Part shown: piece after piece, positions 24,591-33,584 of the stretch
Position numbering within the stretch: position 1 is the first letter of the stretch
Layout of the letters: each line of letters opens with the position of its first letter
Assembly: GCA_002335425.1 (NCBI GenBank)
Contig: DDCB01000004.1
Coordinates: 1 to 62,574 of the forward strand
Reading direction: 5' to 3'
DNA from: Chthonomonas sp. UBA2017
Lineage (GTDB): Bacteria; Armatimonadota; Fimbriimonadia; Fimbriimonadales; Fimbriimonadaceae
DNA: 62,574 nt
Translations under genes and position numbers: made by a program
The notes under the pieces: model-generated
Seen by the model: only the letters and a program-made list of their open reading frames with translations
What the model was told of the DNA's origin: nothing
Databases searched by the model: none

Positions 24591-25439
24591 TCAGCCCCCG
24601 GTGGGGACGGTCGTCGCCGGGCCGGGTTGTCGGGTGGCTTGATAAGCCTCCATCGCCGCACGGATGTTAAAGTCATTCTCGCGCAGAAGGTCCCACGCCT
24701 CCGATTCCGAGAGCTTGACCAAGGCGCGGAGAATTCGGACGCATCGCTCTTCGAGCTTGCGGTTGTTCGCTTGAACGTCGACCATCAAGTTTTCGATGAC
24801 CTTGCCGACGAGCACCATCGCCGCAGTTGAGATTCTATTCAGGGCGAGTTTTTGAGAGGTTCCGGCTTTGAGTCGGGTGGATCCCGTGAGAACTTCCGGG
24901 CCCGTCTCAAGCAAGATGCCCAGATCGGCTTCCTTCAGCAAGGCGGCCCGGGCCGAATTCGACAGCCCGCACGTCCAAACGCCCTTTTGCCGGGCATGGC
25001 GCACGGCCGCAACGACAAACGGGGTCCGCCCACTGGCCGTCAGCCCGATCACCACGTCTTTGCGGGTCAATCGGAGCTGATTGATGGCGGTGATCGCGGC
25101 ATGTTCGTCGTCTTCGGCATGTTCGACGGCGTGCGATTGCGCGGCCTCTCCGCCCGCAAGAATTGCGATGAATCGATCCTCGGGAATCCCAAAGGTCGGC
25201 GGCATCTCGGCCGCGTCGGCGGCTGCAATCCGGCCGCTCGTGCCAGCACCAACATAAACGATTCGCCCCCCGGCTAGGTAGGCCTCGGCCACTTTCTCGG
25301 CGGTGACGGCTAATTTCTCTTCGGCCTGTTTCATCACGTTCCAAACGATCAGCTCTTCTTCGTTCATGAGCCGAACGATCTCTTTGGCGCTCATTCGGTC
25401 GAGCCCAAAGGACCTTGGATTTCGTGATTCTGTATTCAT
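24591..25439 (-). CDS. murQ: N-acetylmuramic acid 6-phosphate etherase
   Basis: A 282-residue MurQ, which cleaves the lactyl ether of MurNAc-6-phosphate to GlcNAc-6-phosphate in cell-wall recycling. The N-terminal FGLDRMSAKEIVRLMNEEE and the SIS-domain loop GAGTSGRIAAADAAEMPPTFG are diagnostic, and TGSTRLKAGTSQKLALNRIS matches the C-terminal signature. The start ATG at 25439 overlaps the kinase stop by ATGA; a longer frame starting at 25547 would read through the kinase gene. The neighbouring kinase is a fitting partner in this pathway. Confidence 0.95.
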   Translation of the reverse strand: MNTESRNPRSFGLDRMSAKEIVRLMNEEELIVWNVMKQAEEKLAVTAEKVAEAYLAGGRIVYVGAGTSGRIAAADAAEMPPTFGIPEDRFIAILAGGEAAQSHAVEHAEDDEHAAITAINQLRLTRKDVVIGLTASGRTPFVVAAVRHARQKGVWTCGLSNSARAALLKEADLGILLETGPEVLTGSTRLKAGTSQKLALNRISTAAMVLVGKVIENLMVDVQANNRKLEERCVRILRALVKLSESEAWDLLRENDFNIRAAMEAYQATRQPGPATTVPTGG

Positions 25440-26338
25440 TTCAGTTGTTGTTCCGCGAGGAGGACGGCTCCCCAAACCGGGGCCATTTGAAGAGTCTGCA
25501 ACCCCCACTCCTCTTTCCCACGTCGCCCGGAGAGTAGACGCTCGCAAGAGTCCTCAAAAGTTCTCAAGATCGTCTCGCCGAGTTTCCAGGCCCCTCCGGC
25601 CAGAACGATCGACCAAAACCCTTGCGGTTCGTGCCCGTCTTCAAGATGCCTGATTAAGACACGGGCAAGCTTCAGCATTTCTGCTTGGATCGTCTCTTCG
25701 GCCCAGCGATCGCCCAGCTGGGCTGCTTGGACGAGAGGTTTGGCAAGTTTAGCGGCGGCGGCGGCCGGACTCGGGGCTTGGTGGAGCCAGCTGATGACAG
25801 CGTCGAGCTGATCGGTCCCGTAGGTCTCCGCGGCCTTTTGGGCCATTTTGCGGGGAAGAGGCTGACCGTCCTCGACGCAACGTTGCAACATACTCCGGAC
25901 GAGCCCAAAGCTCGATCCAAAGTCCCCAAAAAGCGGCCCACCCCCGCCATCGCGACGCAGTTCGCCCGGTCGAGGCTCCGAGACGATCACCGAGCCGGTC
26001 CCGGCGATCACCAGCGCGGTCGTCCCAGCCGGGCAGGCCGCCCAAGTCGCTCGGTAATCGGGAAAGGCGGCCACCCGAGAGCATCCAGCTAGCTCGCGAA
26101 GGGTGGTTTCAGCTTCGGCCTTTTGGTTGTGCGTGATGAGCCCGGCAAAGCAGCCGCACACCGAATCCACCCGAGGAGCCCCCACCAGCGCCTTCGCGAG
26201 GTTTTGGCGTAGCCGGGGTCCCGGAGTGGAAGACCAATTCGAAGGCCCACTCTGACCCTTCCAGATAACCTGACCCGCCTCCACAGCCCAAGCCCGTGTG
26301 GTCGTGCCGCCGCCGTCGATGCCGAGGACTCGGCTCAA
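25436..26338 (-). CDS. BadF/GspK-family amino-sugar kinase
   Basis: About 300 residues. VLGIDGGGTTTRAWAV is the phosphate-1 loop of an ASKHA-fold kinase, and VIAGTGSVIV and GGGGPLFGDFGSSFGLVR match N-acetylglucosamine and MurNAc kinases of the BadF/GspK group. It likely phosphorylates GlcNAc or MurNAc. Operon position beside murQ supports that. The start TTG at 26338 gives a TTGA overlap with the M60 gene stop and places the glycine-rich loop at residue 5 onward. Confidence 0.85.
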   Translation of the reverse strand: MSRVLGIDGGGTTTRAWAVEAGQVIWKGQSGPSNWSSTPGPRLRQNLAKALVGAPRVDSVCGCFAGLITHNQKAEAETTLRELAGCSRVAAFPDYRATWAACPAGTTALVIAGTGSVIVSEPRPGELRRDGGGGPLFGDFGSSFGLVRSMLQRCVEDGQPLPRKMAQKAAETYGTDQLDAVISWLHQAPSPAAAAAKLAKPLVQAAQLGDRWAEETIQAEMLKLARVLIRHLEDGHEPQGFWSIVLAGGAWKLGETILRTFEDSCERLLSGRRGKEEWGLQTLQMAPVWGAVLLAEQQLK

Positions 26339-28461
26339 CGTCGCCCAGGCCAGCCCGAGGGATACCAAGGCTGGAGCGACGTCACGGAAGAGACAGCGGA
26401 CTCCGGAAGGTTGACCCCCCAGTCACGAAGGTAAGGGACAAGATTTCTTTGGACAATGCGACTGAGCCGAACCGCGAATTGGGTTCGCTTCTCAGCTTCG
26501 GAGCGCGGCCGTTCACTTTGCGGCAACGCGCGAAACTCGGCGAACAACCGTGTATATACAGTCCAACCAAACTCGCGGCGGATCGGATCGAGCAAAGAGA
26601 GCCCGTACCACGGGTCGGTGGCGTACCAAGCTCTCTTGCCCGGCTCGGCCGCAACCGCTTGCCACCGCTTCAGGACCTCGGCCTGCTGCATGGCGGGGTG
26701 GGCTCCGGTCCGGTCCCCATTAAAGTGTTCGGCCGCGAACATCGAAAACAGGTTGTTTGTCGTCTCGCCCCAGGCATCCCAAGTCCAAGAATCCGCTTGG
26801 AAATTGTGACCGATCTCGTGATAAAAGCCCCAAAGGGGGTCGCCTTGAGGGCCCCGCAGGGCGGCCAAATTCACAAACCTCTCGCTGACATCTTCCCAAG
26901 TCATGATCGGATATCCGGCGTGCATGTAGCCGGCAGAGATTTGGCGATCGACTTGATATCGCTCGTCGCGCTGGCCCACGGGCTCGGCAAAGAACTTCTC
27001 GCACTCTCGGACGACTTGGTCCCAATAGGCGGCCACGTCCTGGGGCGAATCGAGGGTTCGCAGGACGCGGGCCGGCACCGAGACTGCGCCTTGGCGACCC
27101 ACAATCTCGCCCCAAGGGGCTGGGTTTCTGCGGACGCGAGGCCACTCTTCGGGCCGAGTTTGACCCAAAACAAAGACGGGTGCGGCCACGGAATTTCGAA
27201 TTTGGACCGAGCCCGCGGGTAGACCTCGCCGGGCCGGGACGAGATAGATCAACCCTCCGAACGGATTTGCCAGTTCAAGCTGAGTGCCGGAAAAAGGCTG
27301 CTCGATGGAGATGCTTGGAAATCTCTGCCATGAGTCGAGATGCCACAAGGTGTCGCTGTGGCCACCGATGCGGAGCCGGACCCCTTGGTCCTTCCAAGAA
27401 TCCGGAATCGAGACGGTGACAAACTCGCCCGGCGCGGCATATCTCCCGGTGCTGATCCATCGCCAGGCGGTGTGGTCGATCGAAACCGTCACCGGGTCGC
27501 GCGGGGCTTCTGCAGGGACCGGTCCTGGGAACTGATCCGCCGCTGAATGCTTCTTCACTTGTCGGGGGCGTTGAGTTCGCCAGTCGTGATCGAACTGAAT
27601 GGCCGCAAGCCGGGCGAGGGTGTTCGACCGGCGAACCGGCTGGCCGGTGGTCCAAGCAGACTGCGAGGAGTCCGCGGCGAGCATGCGTCTCAAATCCCGC
27701 CGGAAGGCAGTCGTGGTGGGCAGGGCGGTCAGGGCGGATTCGAGCGTTGCGGCTCGTTGGTTCGTTTCTTGGGGAGAGTACTGGCGGCGATCCCGCAGGG
27801 TCGAGAGTGCCGAGCCCGCGTGGTTCATGAGGCCTGGCTCTTGCAGCTGAAATCCCTCGAGGGTGGCCTCGGAAAACCCAAGACCCATCGGGCCCAAGAC
27901 CCTCTGGCCGGAATGATCCTCGGCGAGCCTTTTCGACGGATTCAGTTGAGCCCAGCCCCAGGCGGGGCCCATGACCAGAAGGCCACCGCCCTGGCGGACA
28001 AATTCTTGAACTCGGGGCACATCGGAGAGGGCGGCATCCAGCGCCCCTTGATTCATTACCAAGATGTCGACCTGTTGGAGGTCACGGACTTGGGCGGGGC
28101 CTAAGGTGTAGCCAGTCAGGTTGTTGTTTCCCACGCCGAGGAGCCCGACGCGGGTCTTTCCCTGGCCGAGCCATTGCAGGGCTTGGCGAAAGAAGGTGCT
28201 GTTCGATGGATTCCCCCAAAAGGCTTCATGCCCCAGGACCATCGCCCGGCCTTGGCCAAATCGACTCGCCGCGGCCAGAGGCAGTCGAATGCCATCTTCG
28301 CCCGCCGGACTGACACCGAGCACGAAGGCCGATTCGGTGTGGGCGATCACCGCCCCGGCAAGCGCTCCGGGAGCCTGAAGCGAACGGGTGGAGCCGAGAA
28401 TGAGGTTGCGGTCGGTGGTGGGGTCAGCCAGAACCAGTGCGAAGAGGCAGAGTGTCAGCAT
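26335..28461 (-). CDS. Secreted M60-like metallopeptidase
   Basis: A 708-residue protein with a short signal peptide (MLTLCLFALVLADP). The zinc site is FYHEIGHNFQ near residue 540, with AWGETTNNLFSM downstream supplying the third ligand position, as in M60 (enhancin/SslE-like) peptidases. The N-terminal half reads like a glutamine-amidotransferase-type fold followed by beta-rich domains, including the segment IRNSVAAPVFVLGQ. M60 peptidases act on glycoproteins such as mucins. It heads an operon with the amino-sugar kinase and MurQ, suggesting degradation of glycosylated or peptidoglycan-linked substrates; that link is inference. Confidence 0.83.
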   Translation of the reverse strand: MLTLCLFALVLADPTTDRNLILGSTRSLQAPGALAGAVIAHTESAFVLGVSPAGEDGIRLPLAAASRFGQGRAMVLGHEAFWGNPSNSTFFRQALQWLGQGKTRVGLLGVGNNNLTGYTLGPAQVRDLQQVDILVMNQGALDAALSDVPRVQEFVRQGGGLLVMGPAWGWAQLNPSKRLAEDHSGQRVLGPMGLGFSEATLEGFQLQEPGLMNHAGSALSTLRDRRQYSPQETNQRAATLESALTALPTTTAFRRDLRRMLAADSSQSAWTTGQPVRRSNTLARLAAIQFDHDWRTQRPRQVKKHSAADQFPGPVPAEAPRDPVTVSIDHTAWRWISTGRYAAPGEFVTVSIPDSWKDQGVRLRIGGHSDTLWHLDSWQRFPSISIEQPFSGTQLELANPFGGLIYLVPARRGLPAGSVQIRNSVAAPVFVLGQTRPEEWPRVRRNPAPWGEIVGRQGAVSVPARVLRTLDSPQDVAAYWDQVVRECEKFFAEPVGQRDERYQVDRQISAGYMHAGYPIMTWEDVSERFVNLAALRGPQGDPLWGFYHEIGHNFQADSWTWDAWGETTNNLFSMFAAEHFNGDRTGAHPAMQQAEVLKRWQAVAAEPGKRAWYATDPWYGLSLLDPIRREFGWTVYTRLFAEFRALPQSERPRSEAEKRTQFAVRLSRIVQRNLVPYLRDWGVNLPESAVSSVTSLQPWYPSGWPGRR

Positions 28462-28470
28462 AGTTGTAGA

Positions 28471-29019
28471 TCAAGTTTCAGACGAACCTCGGGCGCGATG
28501 TTGTTCGCGTTGGAAGCGTCGTCGGCGGGCGATCGGGACGAAATACATCGTGACGCCCGAAGTCCCGAGCACGAAGAGGATGACGGCGATGACGGGCAAT
28601 GCCGTCTCACGAAGCACGGGATGAAAAAAGCTCAGGTCGTGGATGTCTTCGAACATCTGGTCATTTCTCTTTCCGACCGAGAGAACTTTGCCCGAGGTCC
28701 CGTCGATTTGGACTTCATCGTAGCCCGTTTTCGCCAGGATTTTGTACACGTTTTTCTTGGCGTGATACTCAAGCCGATCGACGTCCCCCATAGATTGCAA
28801 GGTGGGGATTCCGGCGGCCCGTGCGGCTTGGACCGCCTCGTCCGGATTCAAAAGTCTTCCCGCATTGGAGGCGGAGGCTGTGCCACTTGCGGTGGGCGGT
28901 CGGACCCACTCCATTCTGCCTTTGAGAGCCAGAAAGAAACCGGTGCAAGCGATGAGAATGAGAAAGATGCTTCCGACGAGCCCTGCGACTTTATGGATGG
29001 ATCGGAGGAGTCGATACAT
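28471..29019 (-). CDS. PepSY-associated membrane protein
   Basis: A 182-residue protein with two membrane helices, VAGLVGSIFLILIACTGFFL at residues 10-30 and ALPVIAVILFVLGTSGVTM near residue 140, flanking a PepSY-like domain (LNPDEAVQAARAAG, EYHAKKNVYKI, VQIDGTSGKVLSV). The helix-PepSY-helix layout matches small PepSY-TM proteins, some of which act in iron reduction or uptake. No metal ligands are decisive. It lies 10 bases downstream of the M60 gene end and 7 bases from a DinB gene. Confidence 0.82.
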   Translation of the reverse strand: MYRLLRSIHKVAGLVGSIFLILIACTGFFLALKGRMEWVRPPTASGTASASNAGRLLNPDEAVQAARAAGIPTLQSMGDVDRLEYHAKKNVYKILAKTGYDEVQIDGTSGKVLSVGKRNDQMFEDIHDLSFFHPVLRETALPVIAVILFVLGTSGVTMYFVPIARRRRFQREQHRARGSSET

Positions 29020-29025
29020 AAAAGA

Positions 29026-29556
29026 TCACTTCAGGCGACGCTCGATCTGCTCCAGGTGGCGCTGATTGTGTGCGACGAAAAGAGCGGGCACATCCAGCAG
29101 GTTCATACGCAAAAATCCGACCAACGGGTTCCGAATACGAACCGCGGACCAGTCTCGGTCGGCTTGCTCGCGGACGGTCTTGGCGAACTCAGTTTGGGTC
29201 CGAACGAAGTGATCCACGGTCTGAATGCCAAAGGGACCCGATCCGGGAACCAGCGGCTTCGGGACCGGGGCATTCCCCTCGGGTCCAGCGAGCTTCAGGA
29301 GCTTCTTTCCGATCCAGGACAGTTGCGCAGGGCGGTCGCTCCCCCCGACTGGAGCCCCGGGCAGGGCTTCTCGAACGAGGCTCAGATATGGGGCGGACGA
29401 AAGATTCAGATGCTCCAGGATCTGACCGATACTCCAGGCCCCCTCGGGCCGTGCATTCAGTTCGTCGGGAGGAAGGCGAGCGGTGAGAGTCCGGGCATGT
29501 TGGGCTTGCCGTTCTAGGTCGGAGGCGGACTGTAACAAGAACTGATTCTGAGTCAT
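29026..29556 (-). CDS. DinB-family protein
   Basis: A 176-residue four-helix-bundle DinB/DUF664-like protein. GAWSIGQILEHLNLSSAPY carries the first histidine, VDHFVRTQTEFAK the middle one and FVAHNQRHLEQIERRLK the last pair, the usual metal triad. Family members include thiol-dependent transferases; the substrate is unknown. ATG at 29556 overlaps the stop of the upstream flavoprotein gene by ATGA. A second DinB-like protein lies at 35068-35562. Confidence 0.82.
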   Translation of the reverse strand: MTQNQFLLQSASDLERQAQHARTLTARLPPDELNARPEGAWSIGQILEHLNLSSAPYLSLVREALPGAPVGGSDRPAQLSWIGKKLLKLAGPEGNAPVPKPLVPGSGPFGIQTVDHFVRTQTEFAKTVREQADRDWSAVRIRNPLVGFLRMNLLDVPALFVAHNQRHLEQIERRLK

Positions 29557-30812
29557 GATCGATCGAGAAGGGCATCTTGACCGGCGGTTTCTCCGGCCAC
29601 AAAGCCGGTCGCGAACGCGGCCTGCAGATTATAGCCGCCGACCGGTCCGGCGATGTCTAAAATCTCCCCGCATAGGTAGAGCCCGCGGCAGATCTTGCTC
29701 CGCATCGTCTGTGGGTCGACTTCGTCCAAACTCACGCCCCCGGCGACGACTTCTCCCTTTTCCAGAGGGACCGTTCGGACGGTGCCAAGAGGAAAAGCCT
29801 TCAAATTTTCAATCAGGCGATTGAGAAGTTTCTTGCTGAGCGATCGACCGGGTTGATTATCGATTTCCGCGAACTCTAAAATGTTCTCACGGATACGTTC
29901 GGGGATGTTTGTATTCAGCACCGATAGGATGAACTTCTTGGGGTTTTCTTGGATCCAACACTGAATCTCTCCTGAGAGCACTTCAAACGACTTTTCTGGC
30001 TCCAAATCGGCTTCCAAAGTGACGGGTCCTTCGTGAAATCTCTCGGCAATAATTCGCGTGATTCCTAGGACGCAAGGTCCACTCAGTCCCCGATGCGTCA
30101 AGAGGACATCCCCTGACCATCGCGCAATCTCTTTTCCTTGGATGCGAGCCTTCAAGATCACGTCGCGCAAGGAAACCCCAGCTCGGGGATCTGCGCTTTC
30201 CATTTCAAGGTAAACAGGCGCGAGGGCGGCTCGAACTTTGACAATCTGATGTCCGAGCGCTTTGGCCCACGGCCAACCGTCTCCCGTGCATCCGGTTTTG
30301 GGATAGCTGCTTCCTCCAACACTCAGGACCAAATGGCTAGTTTGCATGTCTCCTTGTGCGGTACGAATACCTTGAATCTGGTTCGATTCGCTGATGACTT
30401 CCAGGACAGCGCAATCTCGAATGATCTCAACTCCGGCTTCTTCAAGGTAGCCTTCCAGAATCGCAACGACGTCCTTCGCGGTTTGATGAACTGGAAAAAC
30501 TCGACCGTTGGGACGAGTATAAACTTCCAGTCCTCGGCTTGTAAACATTTCAATAATCTGCTGGTTCGTCAGACGATAGCAAGCGGGTCGAATAAAACGA
30601 GCTTCGTTTGGGCGAAAAGCCTTAATCACATCTTCCAATGGACCGTCATGAGCGACGTTGCATTTCCCTCCACCACTGATTAATATCTTGGTTCCTAAGC
30701 GATCCGTTTTCTCGACAATTCGAACTGAAGCACCTTGGCGACGCGCTTGAAGTGCGGCTAGGATTCCCGCGGCTCCGCCGCCGACTACGATGACCGCAGG
30801 ATGCTTCTTCAT
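29553..30812 (-). CDS. HI0933/YhiN-family flavoprotein
   Basis: About 419 residues of the NAD(P)/FAD-dependent oxidoreductase family (HI0933-like). The FAD-binding motif VVGGGAAGILAALQARRQG is at the N-terminus, followed by GTKILISGGGKCNVAHDGP, diagnostic of this family, and a C-terminal GYNLQAAFATGFVAG segment. The reaction is unknown. MKKHPAV at 30812 is chosen as start, two bases after the ABC transporter stop; the longer frame lies in that gene. GC is visibly lower here than in neighbouring operons. Confidence 0.86.
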   Translation of the reverse strand: MKKHPAVIVVGGGAAGILAALQARRQGASVRIVEKTDRLGTKILISGGGKCNVAHDGPLEDVIKAFRPNEARFIRPACYRLTNQQIIEMFTSRGLEVYTRPNGRVFPVHQTAKDVVAILEGYLEEAGVEIIRDCAVLEVISESNQIQGIRTAQGDMQTSHLVLSVGGSSYPKTGCTGDGWPWAKALGHQIVKVRAALAPVYLEMESADPRAGVSLRDVILKARIQGKEIARWSGDVLLTHRGLSGPCVLGITRIIAERFHEGPVTLEADLEPEKSFEVLSGEIQCWIQENPKKFILSVLNTNIPERIRENILEFAEIDNQPGRSLSKKLLNRLIENLKAFPLGTVRTVPLEKGEVVAGGVSLDEVDPQTMRSKICRGLYLCGEILDIAGPVGGYNLQAAFATGFVAGETAGQDALLDRS

Positions 30813-30814
30813 AG

Positions 30815-32626
30815 TCAATGAGAGTTCGGATTCCCCGTTTGGATTCGCCACAAAGCTGCATAAATTCCCGCCTGTTGGAGGAGCTCTTCATGGGTCCCTG
30901 ATTCCGCAATGGATCCGTGTTCAAGCACCCAAATTTTGTGCGCATTTCGGACGGTCGAAAGTCGATGTGCCACCAGCAGTGTCGTCCGGTCTTGAGTGAT
31001 CTTGGCAAGTGAATTTTGGATCGCAGCTTCGGTCTCGTTATCTACGTTACTGGTCGCTTCATCAAGCACGAGGATCGTCGGATTTCGCAAAAGGGCCCGC
31101 GCTAAAGTGATTCTTTGTTTCTGACCCGCGCTGAGTTTTTGTCCTTTATCTCCGACGGTTGTTGCATAGGATTGGGGAAGGTGTTGGATGAAGGGGTGGG
31201 CTTCGGCGGCTTGCGCGGCCTGACTGATTTCATCCAACGTGGCTTGAGGAGACCCATAGGCAATGTTTTCTTGGATCGTGCCTTGAAAAAGAAAGACATC
31301 TTGTCCAACAAAGCCAATAGCTTGTCGAATCGCGTTGTATTGAAGGTCCTTCAGGTCATGACCATCGAGGGTGATTTTTCCCGAGTCCGGATCGTGAAAA
31401 CGGAGTAAAAGTTTCAGAAGCGTCGATTTTCCTGAGCCGGTAGTTCCGACGATGGCATGAGTTTCACCTGCAGGAATTTTGAGGTTGATCTTTTTCAAAA
31501 TCGGAGACTCGGGATGATATGCAAAAGAGACGTTTTGAAACTCGATTTCTCCCGGCGAATCGGGGGGAAGTTTGAGGAGTCCAGGTTGCATTTGAGGTTG
31601 GGCATCAAGGAGCTTAAAAATTCGTTGGATGGAGGCTTGAAATCGTTGATACTGATCCAGGGTTTCTCCCAGCCGGGTCATCGGCCAAAGGAGTCTTTGC
31701 GTCATGAAAATCAAAACCGAATAGAGGGCCACTTCGAGTTGCTTTTGGAGGACCAGATACCCTCCGACGACCAGGGTGCACGTGAACCCAGCCAGGATGA
31801 GCATTCGGATGAGCGGCACAAAGGCAGCCGAGTAGCGAATGGCTTCTTGGTTGGCTTGGCGGTATTCATTGGAGGTGGTTTCGACGCGCCGGGCCTCTTG
31901 CTCTTCAGTGTGAAAGGCCTTGATCGTCGTGATTCCGCCCAGGTTGATCGCGAGGGTTGAGCTCAGGTCCGCGACTTTTTCCCGAACTTTGCGATACCTC
32001 GGCCCGAGTCGCTTCTGGTAGTAAATCGAACCCAGAGTGATGAGCGGAATCGGCAGGAATGCGAGCGCAAGCAGCGTGGTCGAGCTCGCGGCAAAGACCA
32101 AACCGACGAGCACGATGTTCCAAAACAGCTCGATGATCGAGCTCGCGCCCGAATCCAAGAACCGCTCAAGCTGGTTGATGTCGTCATTAAGAACGCTGAG
32201 AAGTCCGCCGCTCGTCGTATCTTCGAACCACGAAACTTCGAGATTTTGAACGTGGGCGTAGAGCCCGGTCCGGATGTCGTGTTGGATCGATTGGGCAATG
32301 TTGCGCCACATGACGGCGGAGATATATCCAAAGGTGGACTCGAGAATCCAAACGACGGCATTGATGATCGCCAAGACCACCAGCTGGGGCCAAACGTCTT
32401 GGATGCCGAGCCAGGTGGCGAGAAACGACTGCTCGCCTCGGACAACGACGTCGATGACGGCTCCGATCAGGATCTCGGGAAAGACATCCATGACTTTGCC
32501 GAGCGTGGTCGCGACGGTCGCCCCAAAAATCCGGGGTCGATGTCGACGGGCCGTCTTCCAGAGCCGCTTCAGCCCGGCGGAGCTTGGGGGCGGGGAAGAA
32601 AGCACATTGGCAGCGGAAGCAGTCAC
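30815..32626 (-). CDS. ABC transporter, fused permease and ATPase (MsbA-like)
   Basis: A 603-residue half-transporter: six membrane helices in residues 35-320 and an ATPase domain after about 360. Walker A is GTTGSGKST, the signature is LSAGQKQR, Walker B is ILVLDEATS and the switch histidine is in LLVAHRLSTV. This class exports lipids or drugs as homodimers; the substrate cannot be read. The start is GTG at 32626. It is followed directly by the flavoprotein and DinB genes, with 2-base and overlapping junctions. Confidence 0.93.
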   Translation of the reverse strand: MTASAANVLSSPPPSSAGLKRLWKTARRHRPRIFGATVATTLGKVMDVFPEILIGAVIDVVVRGEQSFLATWLGIQDVWPQLVVLAIINAVVWILESTFGYISAVMWRNIAQSIQHDIRTGLYAHVQNLEVSWFEDTTSGGLLSVLNDDINQLERFLDSGASSIIELFWNIVLVGLVFAASSTTLLALAFLPIPLITLGSIYYQKRLGPRYRKVREKVADLSSTLAINLGGITTIKAFHTEEQEARRVETTSNEYRQANQEAIRYSAAFVPLIRMLILAGFTCTLVVGGYLVLQKQLEVALYSVLIFMTQRLLWPMTRLGETLDQYQRFQASIQRIFKLLDAQPQMQPGLLKLPPDSPGEIEFQNVSFAYHPESPILKKINLKIPAGETHAIVGTTGSGKSTLLKLLLRFHDPDSGKITLDGHDLKDLQYNAIRQAIGFVGQDVFLFQGTIQENIAYGSPQATLDEISQAAQAAEAHPFIQHLPQSYATTVGDKGQKLSAGQKQRITLARALLRNPTILVLDEATSNVDNETEAAIQNSLAKITQDRTTLLVAHRLSTVRNAHKIWVLEHGSIAESGTHEELLQQAGIYAALWRIQTGNPNSH

Positions 32627-32658
32627 CCCCTCATCGTGGCATATCGTGTCCGGCTGAA

Positions 32659-33525
32659 TCAGGGCCGCGCGGCCGCGCGCTTCCGTCGGCGATTTTCACG
32701 GACCCAGCGAATCACCAAGAGCACGGGCACCCAAATCGGGGCGAAGACCAGAATCCGAATGGCTGTGGCCATCAGCCAAGCCAGCGTGCCGCCGAGAGCG
32801 TTGGTTGCGCTGGTCCATGTATCGCGCACCCAATTCGAGTCGTCGGCCACACTGACCGACCGAACCGGGCTCAACAAGGTGATCTCGATGGTGGAGAGCT
32901 GGGCAAGTTGGCGAAGGGTCTTGTTCTGAGCATCGAGGGACTCAATATCCGCGCGAAGCGCCATCAATCGGTCCTGGACTTTGAGAGACTCCTCGATGTT
33001 GCGGGCATTCTCCAAGAACTTGAGGTACGTTTTTTCCTGAGTCCGCATGATCTTGAGCCGGGCGTCCTGATCCACCAGCGTGGCGGTGACATCCTCCGAC
33101 TCGGTCTGACGATTGCGGACCGTGCCGAGTCCCGCGACCTTCTCCATCGTCAGATCGAAGCTCTTTACCGGCACCCGAACGGTCATTTCAACCTGCGCAC
33201 TGGCCTTCATGATGTTGGAGGTTCCGTCCCTGACGACAAAACCTCGCATCGCGGCGATGTGCTTTTTCACCTCTGCTTCGGCGCGATTGAGGTCTTCCAC
33301 CGTGACCGCGATGTAACCTCGGCGCACCAGCGCTCGCTCTTGTTCGGGCGCGACGTTCTGGGTCACCAGGGTCGCACCGCCTTCCGAAGCTGCTGCGGCT
33401 GCGGCATCTTCGCGGGGGTAACGGGACCCTTCCGACGCCGCACTCTCGGTTTTTTGACAGCCAGCGACCGCCAGCGCGGTCAACCACACCATGCCGACGA
33501 CCCAGATCCAGATTCGACGATTCAT
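32659..33525 (-). CDS. DUF4349 lipoprotein
   Basis: A 288-residue protein with lipobox AVAGC at the end of its signal (MNRRIWIWVVGMVWLTALAV). The DUF4349 core is visible: RGYIAVTVEDLNRAEAEVKK, then a coiled-coil segment (IEESLKVQDRLMALRADIES) and a C-terminal membrane helix (ILVFAPIWVPVLLVIRWV) with an Arg/Lys-rich tail. Its role is unknown. ATG at 33525 has GAGGG upstream; the longer frame from 33675 has no signal. It lies 33 bases before the ABC transporter gene. Confidence 0.82.
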   Translation of the reverse strand: MNRRIWIWVVGMVWLTALAVAGCQKTESAASEGSRYPREDAAAAAASEGGATLVTQNVAPEQERALVRRGYIAVTVEDLNRAEAEVKKHIAAMRGFVVRDGTSNIMKASAQVEMTVRVPVKSFDLTMEKVAGLGTVRNRQTESEDVTATLVDQDARLKIMRTQEKTYLKFLENARNIEESLKVQDRLMALRADIESLDAQNKTLRQLAQLSTIEITLLSPVRSVSVADDSNWVRDTWTSATNALGGTLAWLMATAIRILVFAPIWVPVLLVIRWVRENRRRKRAAARP

Positions 33526-33584
33526 GTTCAGCCCTCTTGTGGTTTCTGACGCTCGCCAGCGGTCCGTTGGTTTCGTGCGGGCAA

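Noticed and set aside
28174..29517. 447-codon plus-strand frame
   Set aside because: Antisense to the M60, PepSY and DinB genes, all of which have clear families.
31249..31262. A third copy of the GCCCATAGGGC element
   Set aside because: GACCCATAGGC here lies inside the ABC transporter gene and lacks the inverted arm.
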